DNA of 64,000 nt from Neptunomonas japonica DSM 18939 (GTDB lineage Bacteria; Pseudomonadota; Gammaproteobacteria; Pseudomonadales; Balneatricaceae), in contig NZ_AUGR01000024.1 of assembly GCF_000422765.1 (NCBI RefSeq), forward strand, positions 1 to 64,000, written 5' to 3'. Of the stretch, positions 1-8,962 are shown piece by piece (within the stretch, counting starts at the first letter, position 1; each line of letters begins with the position of its first letter). The notes under the pieces were generated by a model that was given only the letters and a program-made list of their open reading frames with translations, had not been told where the DNA came from and did no database searches. The translations under genes and the position numbers were made by a program.

Positions 1-972
1 CACGCGGATTATGTGAAAAACATGATCACCGGTGCTGCCCAGATGGATGGTGCTATTTTGGTATGTGGCGCGACTGATGGTCCTATGCCTCAGACACGTG
101 AACACATCTTGCTATCTCGTCAGGTAGGTGTTCCATACATCGTTGTTTTCCTAAACAAAGCAGACTTGCTAGCTGAAGACTGTGGTGGTGTTGATTCTGA
201 AGAATACGCTGAAATGCGTGAGCTTGTAGAAATGGAGTTGCGTGAGTTGCTAGATGCTTACGATTTCCCAGGTGACGACACTCCAATCATCTGTGGTTCT
301 GCGCTAATGGCGTTGAATGGCGAAGATGATAACGAACTGGGCACAACAGCTGTTAAGCAGCTAGTTGAAGCGTTGGATTCTTATATTCCAGATCCAGTGC
401 GTGCTATCGATCAGCCGTTCCTGCTTCCAATTGAAGATGTGTTCTCAATCTCTGGTCGCGGTACAGTAGTTACTGGTCGTGTAGAGCGCGGAATCGTTAA
501 AGTTGGTGAGTCTATCGAAATCGTTGGTATTCGCGAAACAACTACAACAACCTGTACAGGTGTTGAGATGTTCCGTAAATTGCTTGACGAAGGTCGTGCA
601 GGCGAAAACTGTGGTGTTCTATTGCGTGGTACTAAGCGTGATGACGTGCAGCGTGGTCAGGTTTTGGCTAAGCCAGGATCAATCAATCCGCACACTAACT
701 TCGAAGGTGAAGTGTACGTATTGAGCAAAGATGAAGGTGGTCGTCATACACCATTCTTCAAAGGCTACCGTCCACAGTTCTACTTCCGTACAACTGATGT
801 GACTGGTAACTGCGAGCTGCCTGAAGGCGTTGAGATGGTAATGCCAGGTGACAACGTTAAGATGGTTGTTACTCTGATTGCACCAATCGCAATGGACGAA
901 GGTCTGCGTTTTGCGATTCGTGAAGGCGGACGTACAGTAGGTGCAGGTGTGGTATCTAAAATTATCGCTTAA
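1..972 (+). CDS. tuf: Elongation factor Tu, 5' end missing
   Basis: EF-Tu is the GTPase that carries aminoacyl-tRNA to the ribosomal A site. The window opens inside the gene: the frame begins with His-Ala-Asp-Tyr, which corresponds to the DCPGH motif containing the catalytic histidine (His84 in E. coli), so the P-loop lies upstream. The G4 motif NKAD and the G5 region (GSALMAL) follow, then domain 2 from the [17 protein letters not shown] segment and domain 3 to the [13 protein letters not shown] end. There are 323 residues here. A short insertion after NKAD (acidic, [12 protein letters not shown]) makes the protein slightly longer than the 394-residue E. coli form. It is followed by its own terminator, so it ends the upstream str-type operon. 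Confidence 0.97.
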   Translation, partial: HADYVKNMITGAAQMDGAILVCGATDGPMPQTREHILLSRQVGVPYIVVFLNKADLLAEDCGGVDSEEYAEMRELVEMELRELLDAYDFPGDDTPIICGSALMALNGEDDNELGTTAVKQLVEALDSYIPDPVRAIDQPFLLPIEDVFSISGRGTVVTGRVERGIVKVGESIEIVGIRETTTTTCTGVEMFRKLLDEGRAGENCGVLLRGTKRDDVQRGQVLAKPGSINPHTNFEGEVYVLSKDEGGRHTPFFKGYRPQFYFRTTDVTGNCELPEGVEMVMPGDNVKMVVTLIAPIAMDEGLRFAIREGGRTVGAGVVSKIIA

Positions 973-995
973 TCTCTTTTTGAGGTTGGATGATG

Positions 996-1027
996 CAAAA
1001 AAGCCCTCAATGTGAGGGCTTTTTTTG
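996..1027 (+). terminator. Rho-independent terminator after tuf
   Basis: An 8-bp stem AGCCCTCA/TGAGGGCT (1002-1009 with 1013-1020) has a 3-base loop, is preceded by a run of A and followed by six T. It separates tuf from the S10 operon. Confidence 0.93.
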
Positions 1028-1055
1028 CTTTTGGTTAAAATTTAGTCGACTAGTC

Positions 1056-1084
1056 TTGACGTGGGTTGCTCTCCTGAGTAGAAT
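1056..1084 (+). promoter_or_regulatory. Sigma-70 promoter of the S10 operon
   Basis: TTGACG at 1056-1061, a 17-base spacer and TAGAAT at 1079-1084 sit just after the tuf terminator. The predicted transcript start near 1091 leaves a leader of only about 60 nt before rpsJ. That is much shorter than the roughly 170-nt L4-responsive S10 leader of E. coli. Confidence 0.8.
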
Positions 1085-1152
1085 TTGCGTCCCCTTCATA
1101 GAAGGGGAGGTCGGCTATTGCCGTTATAAATCATTTGAAAAGTGTGATCAAA

Positions 1153-1464
1153 ATGCAAAATCAGAAAATCAGAATACGTCTGAAAGCGTTTGATCATCGC
1201 CTGATCGACTCGTCTGCGCAGGAAATTGTTAATACTGCAAAACGTACGGGTGCACAGGTGCATGGTCCGATCCCGCTTCCAACTCGCAAAGAACGTTTTA
1301 CCGTTCTGATCTCTCCGCATGTAAACAAAGATGCGCGTGATCAGTACGAAATTCGTACACATAAACGAGTTCTAGATATCGTTGAGCCAACAGAAAAAAC
1401 TGTTGATGCTTTGATGAAGCTAGATCTTGCTGCGGGTGTAGAAGTGCAGATCAGTTTAGGCTAA
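1153..1464 (+). CDS. rpsJ: Ribosomal protein S10 (uS10)
   Basis: S10 is a 30S head protein that also serves as NusE in antitermination complexes. The 103 residues match the E. coli length and sequence closely ([16 protein letters not shown] start, [10 protein letters not shown] end), with the tRNA-binding-loop region [15 protein letters not shown]. The ATG at 1153 is chosen over an upstream in-frame TTG at 1135 because family members begin MQNQ. It is the first gene after the S10 promoter. Unusually, 113 bases separate it from rplC. Confidence 0.98.
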   Translation: MQNQKIRIRLKAFDHRLIDSSAQEIVNTAKRTGAQVHGPIPLPTRKERFTVLISPHVNKDARDQYEIRTHKRVLDIVEPTEKTVDALMKLDLAAGVEVQISLG

Positions 1465-1577
1465 TCAGTCACTGCGCAGAATTATTCATTTAATGAAGCG
1501 CTGTTTGTGGAATGCTCCTGAAAAGGGCAGCCGTAGTGGGTAACAGCCCCGTACACAACTGGCAAGAGGTATAGGAA
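1465..1577 (+). other. Structured rpsJ-rplC gap
   Basis: This 113-base gap inside the S10 operon contains no gene. It holds a stem TTCAT/ATGAA flanked by GCGC repeats (about 1475-1502), and a second region where GGGC and GCCC (about 1526-1548) can pair inside a weak TTGTG/CACAA stem. No hexamer pair good enough to call a promoter was seen. The role is unknown; a ribosomal-protein binding leader is one possibility. Confidence 0.4.
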
Positions 1578-2216
1578 ATGTCTGTAGGTTTAATCGGACG
1601 TAAAGCGGGTATGACTCGCATCTTCACAGAAGATGGCGTATCCGTGCCAGTCACGGTCATCGAGGTGGATCCGAATCGCGTAACGCAGGTAAAAACTGTT
1701 GAAACTGACGGCTACACAGCTGTGCAAGTGACTACTGGTTCTGTTAAGGCTAACCGCCTAAACAAACCAAAAGCTGGTCATTATGCTAAAGCTAGCGTAG
1801 AAGCAGGACGTGGTTTGTGGGAGTTCCGTCTGTCGGGTGATGAAGGTATCAACGTTGGTGATTCACTAACGGTTGAGCGCTTCGTAGTAGGTCAGAAAGT
1901 AGATGTTGCTGGTCAATCGAAGGGTAAAGGATTTCAGGGTGCTATTAAGCGCTGGAACTTCTCTATGCAAGATGCGACTCATGGTAACTCACTATCTCAC
2001 CGTGCTCCGGGTTCCATCGGTCAGTGTCAGACTCCTGGTCGTGTTTGGAAAGGCAAGAAGATGGCAGGTCACATGGGAGCTGAGCGCGTTACTATTCAGA
2101 CTCTAGAAGTTGTGCGTGTAGACGCAGAACGTAACCTGTTATTGATCAAGGGTGCTGTTCCAGGCGCAACTGGCGGTGACGTAATCGTTAAACCAGCTGT
2201 TAAAGCTGGCGCCTAA
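1578..2216 (+). CDS. rplC: Ribosomal protein L3 (uL3)
   Basis: L3 is an early assembly protein of the 50S subunit near the peptidyl-transferase centre. The 212 residues begin [20 protein letters not shown], the standard family start. They contain the W-loop extension region, with the conserved Gln in the [20 protein letters not shown] segment; this Gln is the PrmB methylation site in E. coli. The ATG follows an AAGAGGTATAGG ribosome-binding region. rplD follows within 11 bases. Confidence 0.98.
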   Translation: MSVGLIGRKAGMTRIFTEDGVSVPVTVIEVDPNRVTQVKTVETDGYTAVQVTTGSVKANRLNKPKAGHYAKASVEAGRGLWEFRLSGDEGINVGDSLTVERFVVGQKVDVAGQSKGKGFQGAIKRWNFSMQDATHGNSLSHRAPGSIGQCQTPGRVWKGKKMAGHMGAERVTIQTLEVVRVDAERNLLLIKGAVPGATGGDVIVKPAVKAGA

Positions 2217-2227
2217 GGGGGGTTATG

Positions 2228-2833
2228 ATGAATCTGAATCTCGCTGGAGCTAATGGATCGGTCGAAGTATCCGATTCGGCATTTGGTAAAGAATTCAACG
2301 AAGCATTGGTACACCAGGTAGTTAATGCTTACCTGGCTGGTGCTCGTCAAGGTACAAAAGCACAGAAAACTCGCTCTGAAGTTTCTGGTGGTGGTGCTAA
2401 GCCATTCCGTCAGAAAGGAACAGGTCGTGCACGTGCCGGTACAATCCGTTCGCCTATCTGGCGTAGTGGTGGTGTTACGTTCGCTGCAAAGCCTCGTTGC
2501 TACTCGCAGAAAGTGAACAAAAAAATGTATCGTGCAGCTATGCGTTGCATTTTCTCTGAATTGGTTCGCCAGGATCGTCTGGTAGTTGTTGATCAGTTCT
2601 CCATGGATACGCCTAAAACTAAACAGTTTATTGCTAAGATGAAAGAATTTGATCTAGCAAACGCGTTGATCGTGACTGAAGATGTTGAAGCAAACCTATA
2701 CTTGGCTGCTCGTAACGTTCCGCATGTGGACGTACGTGATGTTGCAGGAATCGACCCAGTAAGCTTGGTTGGTTTCGAGAAGGTTGTAGTTACTGTACCT
2801 GCTCTTAAGAAAATTGAGGAGGCATTAGCATGA
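2228..2833 (+). CDS. rplD: Ribosomal protein L4 (uL4)
   Basis: L4 is a 50S protein whose loop lines the exit tunnel; in E. coli it also represses its own operon. At 201 residues it equals the E. coli length. The conserved tunnel-loop region [25 protein letters not shown] is written here only in outline: [14 protein letters not shown] is followed by the IWRSGG end. ATG 2228 is preferred over the adjacent ATG 2225 because it lies 6 bases from the AAGGGGGG ribosome-binding site and gives the family start MNLNL. Its stop overlaps the rplW start by 4 bases (ATGA). Confidence 0.98.
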   Translation: MNLNLAGANGSVEVSDSAFGKEFNEALVHQVVNAYLAGARQGTKAQKTRSEVSGGGAKPFRQKGTGRARAGTIRSPIWRSGGVTFAAKPRCYSQKVNKKMYRAAMRCIFSELVRQDRLVVVDQFSMDTPKTKQFIAKMKEFDLANALIVTEDVEANLYLAARNVPHVDVRDVAGIDPVSLVGFEKVVVTVPALKKIEEALA

Positions 2834-3126
2834 ACCAGGAACGTCTATACAAAGTATTGTTAGGTCCTCATATCTCGGAAAAAGCAACTATCATCGCTGA
2901 CGATGCTCAGCAGGTAGTTTTTCGTGTGGCTAAAGATGCTACCAAACCTGAAATCAAAGAAGCAGTTGAGCAGTTGTTTAACGTCAAAGTATCTGGCGTT
3001 AACGTACTCAATGCTAAGGGTAAGACCAAGCGCACCGCACGCGGCCTAGGCAAGCGTAGCGATGTTCGTAAGGCATATGTATGTCTTGCTGCTGGCTCTG
3101 AGATTGATTTTCTTGGTGGCGAATAA
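2830..3126 (+). CDS. rplW: Ribosomal protein L23 (uL23)
   Basis: L23 sits at the polypeptide exit and docks trigger factor and SRP. It has 98 residues and starts [19 protein letters not shown], with the [20 protein letters not shown] loop seen in part as [14 protein letters not shown]. It overlaps rplD by 4 bases, which implies translational coupling. The glutamate that contacts trigger factor lies in the ISEKAT segment typical of the family. Confidence 0.98.
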   Translation: MNQERLYKVLLGPHISEKATIIADDAQQVVFRVAKDATKPEIKEAVEQLFNVKVSGVNVLNAKGKTKRTARGLGKRSDVRKAYVCLAAGSEIDFLGGE

Positions 3127-3139
3127 GAGAGGTTAAGTT

Positions 3140-3967
3140 ATGGCGGTTATGAAATCAAAGCCAACCTCTGCTGGACGTCGTCACGTAGTTAAGGTTGTAA
3201 ATGCTGAGCTGCATAAAGGCAAGCCTTTAGCTGCATTGATCGAAAAGAAAAGCAAGAGCGGTGGTCGTAACAATAATGGTCGCATTACGACTCGTCACAT
3301 TGGTGGTGGTCATAAGCAGCATTATCGCGTTATTGATTTTCGTCGCAATAAGGATGGTATCCCGGCAGTTGTTGAGCGTCTGGAATACGATCCAAACCGT
3401 ACTGCGCACCTTGCCCTGCTGAAATATGCTGATGGTGAGCGTCGCTACATTATTGCGCCGAAGGGTGTTTCTGCTGGAACTAGTTTAGTTTCTGGCGTTG
3501 ATGCTGATATTAAAGCGGGTAACACGTTGCCATTGCGCAACATTCCTTTGGGTAGTGTTATTCACTGTATCGAACTGAAGCCTGGTAAAGGTGCTCAGAT
3601 TGCTCGTTCTGCGGGTACATCTGCTCAGTTAGTTGCGCGCGAAGGAACGTACGCTACATTGCGTCTTCGTTCTGGTGAGATGCGTAAAGTGCTGGTTGAG
3701 TGTCGCGCAACGTTGGGTGAAGTTGGCAACAGTGAACACAGTCTGCGTCAGCTCGGTAAAGCCGGTGCTAAGCGCTGGAAAGGTGTTCGTCCTACCGTTC
3801 GCGGTGTTGCGATGAACCCAGTAGATCATCCGCATGGTGGTGGTGAAGGTCGTACTTCGGGCGGTCGTCATCCTGTTACTCCATGGGGTGTGCCTACTAA
3901 AGGTTATAAGACACGTAAGAACAAGCGCACGAACAAGCTAATCGTTCGTCGTCGTTCTGCTAAGTAA
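3140..3967 (+). CDS. rplB: Ribosomal protein L2 (uL2)
   Basis: L2 is required for subunit association and peptidyl transfer. Its 275 residues carry [19 protein letters not shown] near residue 45 and the invariant HPHGGGEGR motif near residue 230, which holds the functionally important histidine. The OB-like and SH3-like RNA-binding domains lie in order. The basic C-terminus ([16 protein letters not shown]) is family typical. The start follows AAGAGAGGTTAAGTT. Confidence 0.98.
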   Translation: MAVMKSKPTSAGRRHVVKVVNAELHKGKPLAALIEKKSKSGGRNNNGRITTRHIGGGHKQHYRVIDFRRNKDGIPAVVERLEYDPNRTAHLALLKYADGERRYIIAPKGVSAGTSLVSGVDADIKAGNTLPLRNIPLGSVIHCIELKPGKGAQIARSAGTSAQLVAREGTYATLRLRSGEMRKVLVECRATLGEVGNSEHSLRQLGKAGAKRWKGVRPTVRGVAMNPVDHPHGGGEGRTSGGRHPVTPWGVPTKGYKTRKNKRTNKLIVRRRSAK

Positions 3968-3986
3968 CTAACTTGAGGATACAGCT

Positions 3987-4262
3987 GTGCCACGTTCACT
4001 GAAGAAAGGTCCATTTATCGACCTTCACCTGTTGAAGAAGGTAGAAGCTGCAATTGAAGCGAGCGATCGTAAGCCAATCAAAACTTGGTCACGTCGCTCT
4101 ACTATCTTCCCGCATTTTGTTGGGATGACGATTGCAGTTCATAACGGCCGCCAGCACGTTCCAGTCTTCGTGACTGAAGATATGGTAGGTCATAAACTTG
4201 GCGAATTCGCTGCTACGCGTACTTATCGTGGGCATGCTGCGAATAAGAAGGCTAAGCGCTAA
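3987..4262 (+). CDS. rpsS: Ribosomal protein S19 (uS19), GTG start
   Basis: S19 is a 30S head protein near the A-site tRNA. The 91 residues begin [17 protein letters not shown] after the initiator and end in the basic tail AANKKAKR. The start codon is GTG at 3987, with TTGAGGA upstream. The alignment of PRSLKKGPF with the family leaves no alternative start. It lies between rplB and rplV as in other Proteobacteria. Confidence 0.97.
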   Translation: MPRSLKKGPFIDLHLLKKVEAAIEASDRKPIKTWSRRSTIFPHFVGMTIAVHNGRQHVPVFVTEDMVGHKLGEFAATRTYRGHAANKKAKR

Positions 4263-4276
4263 TAAGGGGTTAAATG

Positions 4277-4606
4277 ATGGAAGTCGCTGCTAAATTAATT
4301 GGCGCTCGCATTTCTGCCCAGAAAGTGCGCCTAGTCGCTGATCAGATTCGCGGGAAGTCGGTGGGTGAAGCTTTGAATATCTTAGCTTTCAGCCCTAAAA
4401 AGGCTGCAGTACTCGTTAAAAAAGTTTTGGAGTCTGCTATTGCAAACGCCGAACATAATGACGGTGCTGATATCGATGAGTTGCATGTTTCTACAATCTT
4501 CGCTGATGAAGGTGTGACCATGAAACGCATCAAGCCACGTGCAAAGGGTCGCGCTGATCGCATCCTGAAGCGCAACTCCCATATCACCGTTAAGGTGTCC
4601 GACTAA
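4277..4606 (+). CDS. rplV: Ribosomal protein L22 (uL22)
   Basis: L22 lines the exit tunnel with its beta-hairpin; mutations there give macrolide resistance in other species. The 109-residue product starts [22 protein letters not shown] and includes the hairpin segment [24 protein letters not shown] 4277 is preferred over ATG 4274 because of spacing from AAGGGG and the family start; the two differ by one residue. Confidence 0.97.
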   Translation: MEVAAKLIGARISAQKVRLVADQIRGKSVGEALNILAFSPKKAAVLVKKVLESAIANAEHNDGADIDELHVSTIFADEGVTMKRIKPRAKGRADRILKRNSHITVKVSD

Positions 4607-4630
4607 GGCTGAGTGCTAGGAGAGTTCGTT

Positions 4631-5317
4631 ATGGGTCAGAAAATACATCCGACCGGTATTCGACTTGGAATCGTCAAAGATCACACTTCTGTGTGGTATG
4701 CCGACAAGTCAGAATATGCAAGAAAATTGCAAAACGATCTTCAGGTACGTAATTACCTTGAAGGTCAGTTAAAAAATGCTTCTGTAAGCCGCATCGAAAT
4801 CGAGCGTCCTGCACAGAATGCTAAAATCACAATATTTACGGCTCGTCCGGGTATCGTGATTGGTAAAAAAGGTGAAGATGTTGAGAAGCTGCGTAATGCC
4901 GTTTCTAACATGATGGGTGTGCCAGTTCACATCAACATCGAAGAGATTCGCAAGCCTGAACTAGATGCAATGTTAGTAGCACAAGGTGTTGCTAGTCAGC
5001 TTGAGCGTCGTGTTATGTTCCGTCGTGCTATGAAGCGCGCTGTGCAGAACGCTATGCGCTTAGGTGCTAAGGGCATCAAAATTCAGGTAGGTGGTCGTTT
5101 AGGTGGCGCTGAGATCGCGCGTTCTGAGTGGTATCGTGAAGGTCGTGTACCTTTGCATACGCTACGTGCAGACATCGATTACGCACCTTATGAGGCGCAC
5201 ACTACTTATGGTGTGATTGGCGTTAAAGTCTGGATCTTCAAAGGTGAAGTTCTTGGTGGTATCGAACAGGTACGTGCTGAGAAGAAAAATTCGCCTAAGA
5301 AGAAAGGTTCTAAGTGA
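4631..5317 (+). CDS. rpsC: Ribosomal protein S3 (uS3)
   Basis: S3 forms part of the mRNA entry pore and has helicase-like activity. Its 228 residues start [20 protein letters not shown]. The KH domain follows, with its GXXG motif seen as GKKG in [14 protein letters not shown] near residues 60-70, and the C-terminal domain has [16 protein letters not shown] 4631 has AGGAGAG upstream; an in-frame extension back to 4613 lacks family support. It ends in a lysine-rich tail ([11 protein letters not shown]). Confidence 0.98.
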   Translation: MGQKIHPTGIRLGIVKDHTSVWYADKSEYARKLQNDLQVRNYLEGQLKNASVSRIEIERPAQNAKITIFTARPGIVIGKKGEDVEKLRNAVSNMMGVPVHINIEEIRKPELDAMLVAQGVASQLERRVMFRRAMKRAVQNAMRLGAKGIKIQVGGRLGGAEIARSEWYREGRVPLHTLRADIDYAPYEAHTTYGVIGVKVWIFKGEVLGGIEQVRAEKKNSPKKKGSK

Positions 5318-5328
5318 GGTGAACGTCA

Positions 5329-5742
5329 ATGTTGCAACCTAAACGACTTAAATTCCGTAAGATGATGAAGGGCCGCAACCGCGGTCTTGCTCATCGCGGT
5401 AGTAAAGTTAGCTTTGGTGAGTACGGTCTTAAAGCTACCGGTCGTGGGCGCATTACTGCGCGCCAGATCGAAGCTGCACGTCGTGCTATGACCCGTCACG
5501 TAAAACGTGGTGGTAAAATCTGGATTCGTATTTTTCCAGATAAGCCGATTACTAATAAGCCACTAGAAGTGCGTATGGGTAAAGGTAAAGGTAACGTAGA
5601 ATATTGGGTAGCTCAGATCCAGCCGGGTCGTGTGTTATTTGAAATTAGCGGTGTACCTGAAGATCTGGTTACTGAGGCTTTTGCTCTAGCAACTGCTAAA
5701 TTGCCGGTGTCTACAACCATTGTCAAACGGACGGTGATGTAA
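5329..5742 (+). CDS. rplP: Ribosomal protein L16 (uL16)
   Basis: L16 helps position A- and P-site tRNAs on the 50S. At 137 residues it starts [19 protein letters not shown] and includes the arginine hydroxylated by YcfD/RoxA in E. coli, within [12 protein letters not shown] (Arg of VRMG). The stop codon shares one base with the rpmC start, so the two are likely translationally coupled. Confidence 0.98.
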   Translation: MLQPKRLKFRKMMKGRNRGLAHRGSKVSFGEYGLKATGRGRITARQIEAARRAMTRHVKRGGKIWIRIFPDKPITNKPLEVRMGKGKGNVEYWVAQIQPGRVLFEISGVPEDLVTEAFALATAKLPVSTTIVKRTVM

Positions 5743-5936
5743 TGAATGCCAAAGAACTTCGTGAAAAGTCTTCAGAAGAGCTTCAGCAGACTTTGCTGGG
5801 TCTTTTGAAAGATCAGTTCCATCTGCGTATGCAGAAGTCGACTGGTCAACTGTCACAGACTCACCTTCTGGGTCAGGTTCGTCGCGACGTGGCTCGCGTT
5901 AAGACAGTACTGAATGATAAGGCAGGTGAAAAATGA
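5742..5936 (+). CDS. rpmC: Ribosomal protein L29 (uL29)
   Basis: L29 is a small two-helix 50S protein near the exit site. The 64 residues start [21 protein letters not shown] and contain the conserved [20 protein letters not shown] helix, shown here in part as RRDVARVKT. It overlaps rplP by one base and rpsQ by four (ATGA), in the invariant L16-L29-S17 order. Confidence 0.97.
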   Translation: MNAKELREKSSEELQQTLLGLLKDQFHLRMQKSTGQLSQTHLLGQVRRDVARVKTVLNDKAGEK

Positions 5937-6196
5937 GCGCTGAAAAACGTACTCGGACTGTTGTTGGACGTGTTGTCAGTGACAAGATGGATAAGACCAT
6001 CACAGTTCTGGTTGAGCGTAAAGAGAAGCATCCGATATACGGAAAGTTCATGACGCGCTCCTCCAAGCTGCATGCTCACGATGAGAAAAATGAGTGCCAT
6101 GCGGGCGATCTTGTAACGATCGAAGAAACCCGTCCTTACTCCAAGAGTAAAACTTGGGCGCTTGTAAGTATTGATGAGCGTGCTGCGAAGGTGTAG
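5933..6196 (+). CDS. rpsQ: Ribosomal protein S17 (uS17)
   Basis: S17 is a primary 16S rRNA-binding OB-fold protein. It has 87 residues, with the family signature [19 protein letters not shown] near the N-terminus and [18 protein letters not shown] near the C-terminus. It is the last gene of the S10 operon in E. coli terms; here a 75-base gap with a hairpin separates it from rplN. Confidence 0.98.
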   Translation: MSAEKRTRTVVGRVVSDKMDKTITVLVERKEKHPIYGKFMTRSSKLHAHDEKNECHAGDLVTIEETRPYSKSKTWALVSIDERAAKV

Positions 6197-6226
6197 AATA
6201 CGCGCCTTCGCTCCAGTTGACGGTTT

Positions 6227-6247
6227 GCCCGTCATGATTTGACGGGC
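6227..6247 (+). other. Stem-loop between rpsQ and rplN
   Basis: GCCCGTCA (6227-6234) and TGACGGGC (6240-6247) form a perfect 8-bp stem with a 5-base loop. No T-run follows, so it does not look like a simple terminator. It marks the S10/spc operon boundary and may be a processing or stabilising element. Confidence 0.6.
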
Positions 6248-6271
6248 AGCTAACATATTTTGGAGTAGACC

Positions 6272-6640
6272 ATGATTCAAACTGAATCGATGCTTGATGT
6301 CGCTGATAACAGCGGTGCTAAGCGAGTGCAGTGTATTAAGGTTCTGGGTGGTTCACACCGCCGTTACGCAGGTATTGGTGACATCATTAAAGTTACTGTG
6401 AAGGAAGCAATTCCACGCGGTAAAGTTAAAAAAGGTCAGGTTCTTAACGCTGTTGTAGTTCGTACCCGTAAAGGTGTTCGTCGTCCAGATGGTTCTGTAA
6501 TCCGTTTTGATGTAAATTCAGCGGTTTTATTGAATGCGAACAACGCACCTATGGGTACGCGTATTTTTGGCCCAGTAACGCGTGAACTTCGCTCTGAGAA
6601 GTTCATGAAAATCATTTCCCTGGCGCCTGAAGTGCTTTAA
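6272..6640 (+). CDS. rplN: Ribosomal protein L14 (uL14)
   Basis: L14 forms an intersubunit bridge and is the docking site of the silencing factor RsfS. The 122 residues start [28 protein letters not shown] and contain [20 protein letters not shown]. This length and ending ([11 protein letters not shown]) are standard. A clear TTTGGAGTAGACC ribosome-binding region precedes the ATG. The 101-base gap after it contains a terminator-like hairpin. Confidence 0.98.
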   Translation: MIQTESMLDVADNSGAKRVQCIKVLGGSHRRYAGIGDIIKVTVKEAIPRGKVKKGQVLNAVVVRTRKGVRRPDGSVIRFDVNSAVLLNANNAPMGTRIFGPVTRELRSEKFMKIISLAPEVL

Positions 6641-6671
6641 GGCTTAATTCATTTTTGAATTTTGTCTTTTG

Positions 6672-6703
6672 AAACGCCACTCCCGAAAGGGTTTGGCGTT
6701 TTT
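6672..6703 (+). terminator. Terminator-like hairpin between rplN and rplX
   Basis: AAACGCCA (6672-6679) pairs with TGGCGTTT (6694-6701), enclosing an inner CCC-GAAA-GGG stem-loop, and five T occur at 6699-6703. It has the shape of an intrinsic terminator or attenuator but lies inside the spc operon, so full termination would silence rplX to rpmJ unless a promoter lies downstream. I see no convincing promoter before rplX. Confidence 0.6.
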
Positions 6704-6741
6704 GAGCATGAGCAGGTAGTAGGAAGCGATAAAGGTATAGC

Positions 6742-7065
6742 ATGCGTAAGATTATACGTGACGACGAAGTGGTCGTTATTGCAGGTAAAGATAAAGGTAA
6801 GCGCGGTAAAGTTCTTCGTGTAATGACGGATGATCGCCTTATTATTTCCGGTATCAACATGGTTAAAAAAAGCACCAAGCCTAACCCTCAATTGGGTAAG
6901 CCAGGTGGTATTGTTGAGAAAGAAGCTGGGATTACTACTTCTAATGTTGCCATTTTCAATCCGGCAACAGGTAAGGGTGATCGTGTGGGCTTTAAAGTGC
7001 TTGAAGATGGCACCAAAGTTCGCTTCTTTAAATCCAATGGCGAAATCGTCGGCGGCGGAAAATAA
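6742..7065 (+). CDS. rplX: Ribosomal protein L24 (uL24)
   Basis: L24 is an assembly initiator of the 50S. Its 107 residues carry the KOW motif at the N-terminus ([21 protein letters not shown]) and the conserved [14 protein letters not shown] segment with [10 protein letters not shown]. It begins 101 bases after rplN and is followed 12 bases later by rplE. Confidence 0.97.
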   Translation: MRKIIRDDEVVVIAGKDKGKRGKVLRVMTDDRLIISGINMVKKSTKPNPQLGKPGGIVEKEAGITTSNVAIFNPATGKGDRVGFKVLEDGTKVRFFKSNGEIVGGGK

Positions 7066-7077
7066 GGAGCGAATGTT

Positions 7078-7617
7078 ATGTCTAGATTAAAAGCGCTTTA
7101 TGCTAGTGAAGTTAAGCAGAAGCTTAAAGAAGAACTAAGCAGCCCTAACGTTATGGCTGTTCCACGCATTACTAAAATCACTCTTAATATGGGTGTTGGT
7201 GAAGCTTTAGGTGATAAGAAGCAGATGGAATATGCTGTGAATGATATGACAGCTATTGCTGGTCAGAAGCCTGTAGTAACATTGGCGCGCACATCTATCG
7301 CAGGCTTCAAAGTTCGTGAAGGTTGGCCGATCGGATGTAAAGTGACGTTGCGTGGAAAGCAGATGTGGGACTTCATGGATCGTTTGGTAGATGTATCTAT
7401 CCCTCGTATTCGTGACTTCCGTGGCCTCAACCCGAAATCTTTTGACGGTCGTGGCAACTACAGCATGGGTGTCAAAGAGCAGATTATTTTCCCTGAAATC
7501 GAATACGATAAAGTGGATAAATTGCGTGGTTTGGATATTACGATCACAACAACTGCTAAGACAAACGACGAAGGTCGCGCCCTGCTGGCTGCCTTGAATT
7601 TTCCGTTTAAGATTTAA
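7078..7617 (+). CDS. rplE: Ribosomal protein L5 (uL5)
   Basis: L5 binds 5S rRNA and contacts P-site tRNA. The 179 residues match the family length: [20 protein letters not shown] at the start, the TLNMGVGEA motif, and [20 protein letters not shown] in the core. The ending [11 protein letters not shown] is typical. In E. coli the S8 repressor site overlaps the start of this gene; no comparable hairpin is obvious here, whereas one appears before rpsH instead. Confidence 0.98.
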   Translation: MSRLKALYASEVKQKLKEELSSPNVMAVPRITKITLNMGVGEALGDKKQMEYAVNDMTAIAGQKPVVTLARTSIAGFKVREGWPIGCKVTLRGKQMWDFMDRLVDVSIPRIRDFRGLNPKSFDGRGNYSMGVKEQIIFPEIEYDKVDKLRGLDITITTTAKTNDEGRALLAALNFPFKI

Positions 7618-7629
7618 CAGGGGTTAAGA

Positions 7630-7935
7630 ATGGCTAAGTCATCTATGAAAGCGCGTGAAGATAAGCGTGCTAAAGCTGTTGTTAAATTCGCTGCAAAGCG
7701 TACACAGCTTAAAGAAATTATTAATAGTGCCGCGTCTTCTGAAGAGGAACGTTGGGACGCAACTGTTGCGCTGCAGAAATTGCCGCGTGATTCAAGCCCG
7801 AGCCGTCAACGCAATCGTTGTCAAATTACTGGTCGCCCACATGGTGTGTACCGTAAATTTGGTTTGTGTCGTAACAAACTGCGTGAAGCAGCAATGCGCG
7901 GTGATGTTCCGGGTCTTAAGAAAGCAAGCTGGTAA
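7630..7935 (+). CDS. rpsN: Ribosomal protein S14 (uS14), long zinc-free form
   Basis: S14 is a 30S head protein. This is the 101-residue long form without the CxxC...CxxC zinc ribbon: the region corresponding to the knuckle reads [21 protein letters not shown] with only isolated cysteines. It lies between rplE and rpsH as usual. An 82-base gap containing a strong stem-loop separates it from rpsH. Confidence 0.97.
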   Translation: MAKSSMKAREDKRAKAVVKFAAKRTQLKEIINSAASSEEERWDATVALQKLPRDSSPSRQRNRCQITGRPHGVYRKFGLCRNKLREAAMRGDVPGLKKASW

Positions 7936-7954
7936 GACAGTTTGTTAAATGGTA

Positions 7955-7995
7955 AGCACAATGGTCAGGGCAGGAAACTGCTACCGCGTTGTGCT
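7955..7995 (+). other. Long stem-loop immediately upstream of rpsH
   Basis: AGCACAA (7955-7961) pairs with TTGTGCT (7989-7995). Inside, GGT (7963-7965) pairs with ACC (7983-7985), and GCAG-GAAA-CTGC (7970-7981) forms a tetraloop hairpin, leaving an asymmetric internal loop. The ribosome-binding site of rpsH follows within 10 bases. A role as an S8 autoregulatory target is inferred from position and shape only. Confidence 0.6.
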
Positions 7996-8017
7996 GCACA
8001 ACTGAGGAAGTAAATGC

Positions 8018-8410
8018 ATGAGCATGCAAGATACATTAGCGGATATGTTTACACGTATTCGTAATGGTCATATGGCTGAAAAAACAGCTGTATCTATGCC
8101 GTCTTCCAAGATTAAAGTATCAGTTGCTGAAGTGTTGAAGAATGAAGGTTATATCGCTGACTACGCTGTAGAAGGTGAAGCTAAACCTCTTCTCACTATC
8201 GAACTGAAATACTTTGATGGTAAGCCGGTAATCGAAGAGATTAAACGAGTTAGTCGTCCAGGTCTGCGCATCTATAAGGCAACTAAAGAGCTGCCAACTA
8301 TCGCAGCTGGTCTTGGTGTTGCGATCGTATCTACCTCTAAAGGTATGATGACTGATCGTGCTGCACGCGCTGCCGGTATCGGCGGTGAAATCATTTGCAC
8401 GGTATTCTAA
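8018..8410 (+). CDS. rpsH: Ribosomal protein S8 (uS8)
   Basis: S8 binds helix 21 of 16S rRNA and in E. coli represses the spc operon. The 130 residues begin [20 protein letters not shown] and end with the family signature [21 protein letters not shown]. The ATG at 8018 is preceded by TGAGGAAG, and a hairpin just upstream could control access to it. Confidence 0.98.
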   Translation: MSMQDTLADMFTRIRNGHMAEKTAVSMPSSKIKVSVAEVLKNEGYIADYAVEGEAKPLLTIELKYFDGKPVIEEIKRVSRPGLRIYKATKELPTIAAGLGVAIVSTSKGMMTDRAARAAGIGGEIICTVF

Positions 8411-8419
8411 GGGGTTACA

Positions 8420-8953
8420 ATGTCACGTATTGCTAAAAATCCCGTAGTCATTCCTGCAGGTGTTGATCTGAAACTTGAAGGGCAGTCTGTTAGCGTATCT
8501 GGTAAGAATGGCCAGCTAGCTATCAATATGCACCCATCAGTTTCTATAGAGCAAGAAGGCAACGTACTTACATTTGCAGCTCGCGATGGTTCAAAAATCT
8601 CGCGCTCTATGTCTGGTACTGCCCGTTCTATTGTCAACAATATGGTTGTCGGTGTATGCGAAGGTTTTGCGAAAACTTTGTTACTACAAGGTGTTGGTTA
8701 TCGTGCTGCTGTTAAAGGCGCCACAATAAACCTAACTTTGGGTTTCTCGCATCCAATCGAATATCAATTGCCTGAAGGCATAACAGCTTCTATGCCTAAC
8801 CAAACCACAATTGTCATTAGTGGTGCTGATAAGCAGCGTGTTGGTCAGGTAGCGGCAGAAGTTCGCGCGTTCCGTCCACCTGAGCCTTATAAAGGCAAAG
8901 GCGTACGTTATGCTGACGAACATGTTCGTCGTAAAGAGGCTAAGAAGAAGTAA
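8420..8953 (+). CDS. rplF: Ribosomal protein L6 (uL6)
   Basis: L6 sits near the factor-binding site of the 50S. Its 177 residues form two duplicated domains, with the C-terminal signature [20 protein letters not shown]. The N-terminus [17 protein letters not shown] is standard. It follows rpsH by 9 bases and precedes rplR by 9 bases. Confidence 0.98.
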   Translation: MSRIAKNPVVIPAGVDLKLEGQSVSVSGKNGQLAINMHPSVSIEQEGNVLTFAARDGSKISRSMSGTARSIVNNMVVGVCEGFAKTLLLQGVGYRAAVKGATINLTLGFSHPIEYQLPEGITASMPNQTTIVISGADKQRVGQVAAEVRAFRPPEPYKGKGVRYADEHVRRKEAKKK

Positions 8954-8962
8954 GGCAGGGTT

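Noticed and set aside
83-286. Open frame on the minus strand inside tuf
   Set aside because: It is a shadow of the tuf frame, with no family motif and no ribosome-binding site.
990-1193. Open frame covering the tuf terminator and rpsJ promoter
   Set aside because: It contains a strong hairpin and promoter hexamers, overlaps rpsJ, and its product has no recognisable domain.
6217-6245. TTGACG as a promoter -35 before rplN
   Set aside because: At 17 bases the expected -10 reads TGACGG, part of the hairpin; no acceptable -10 exists.
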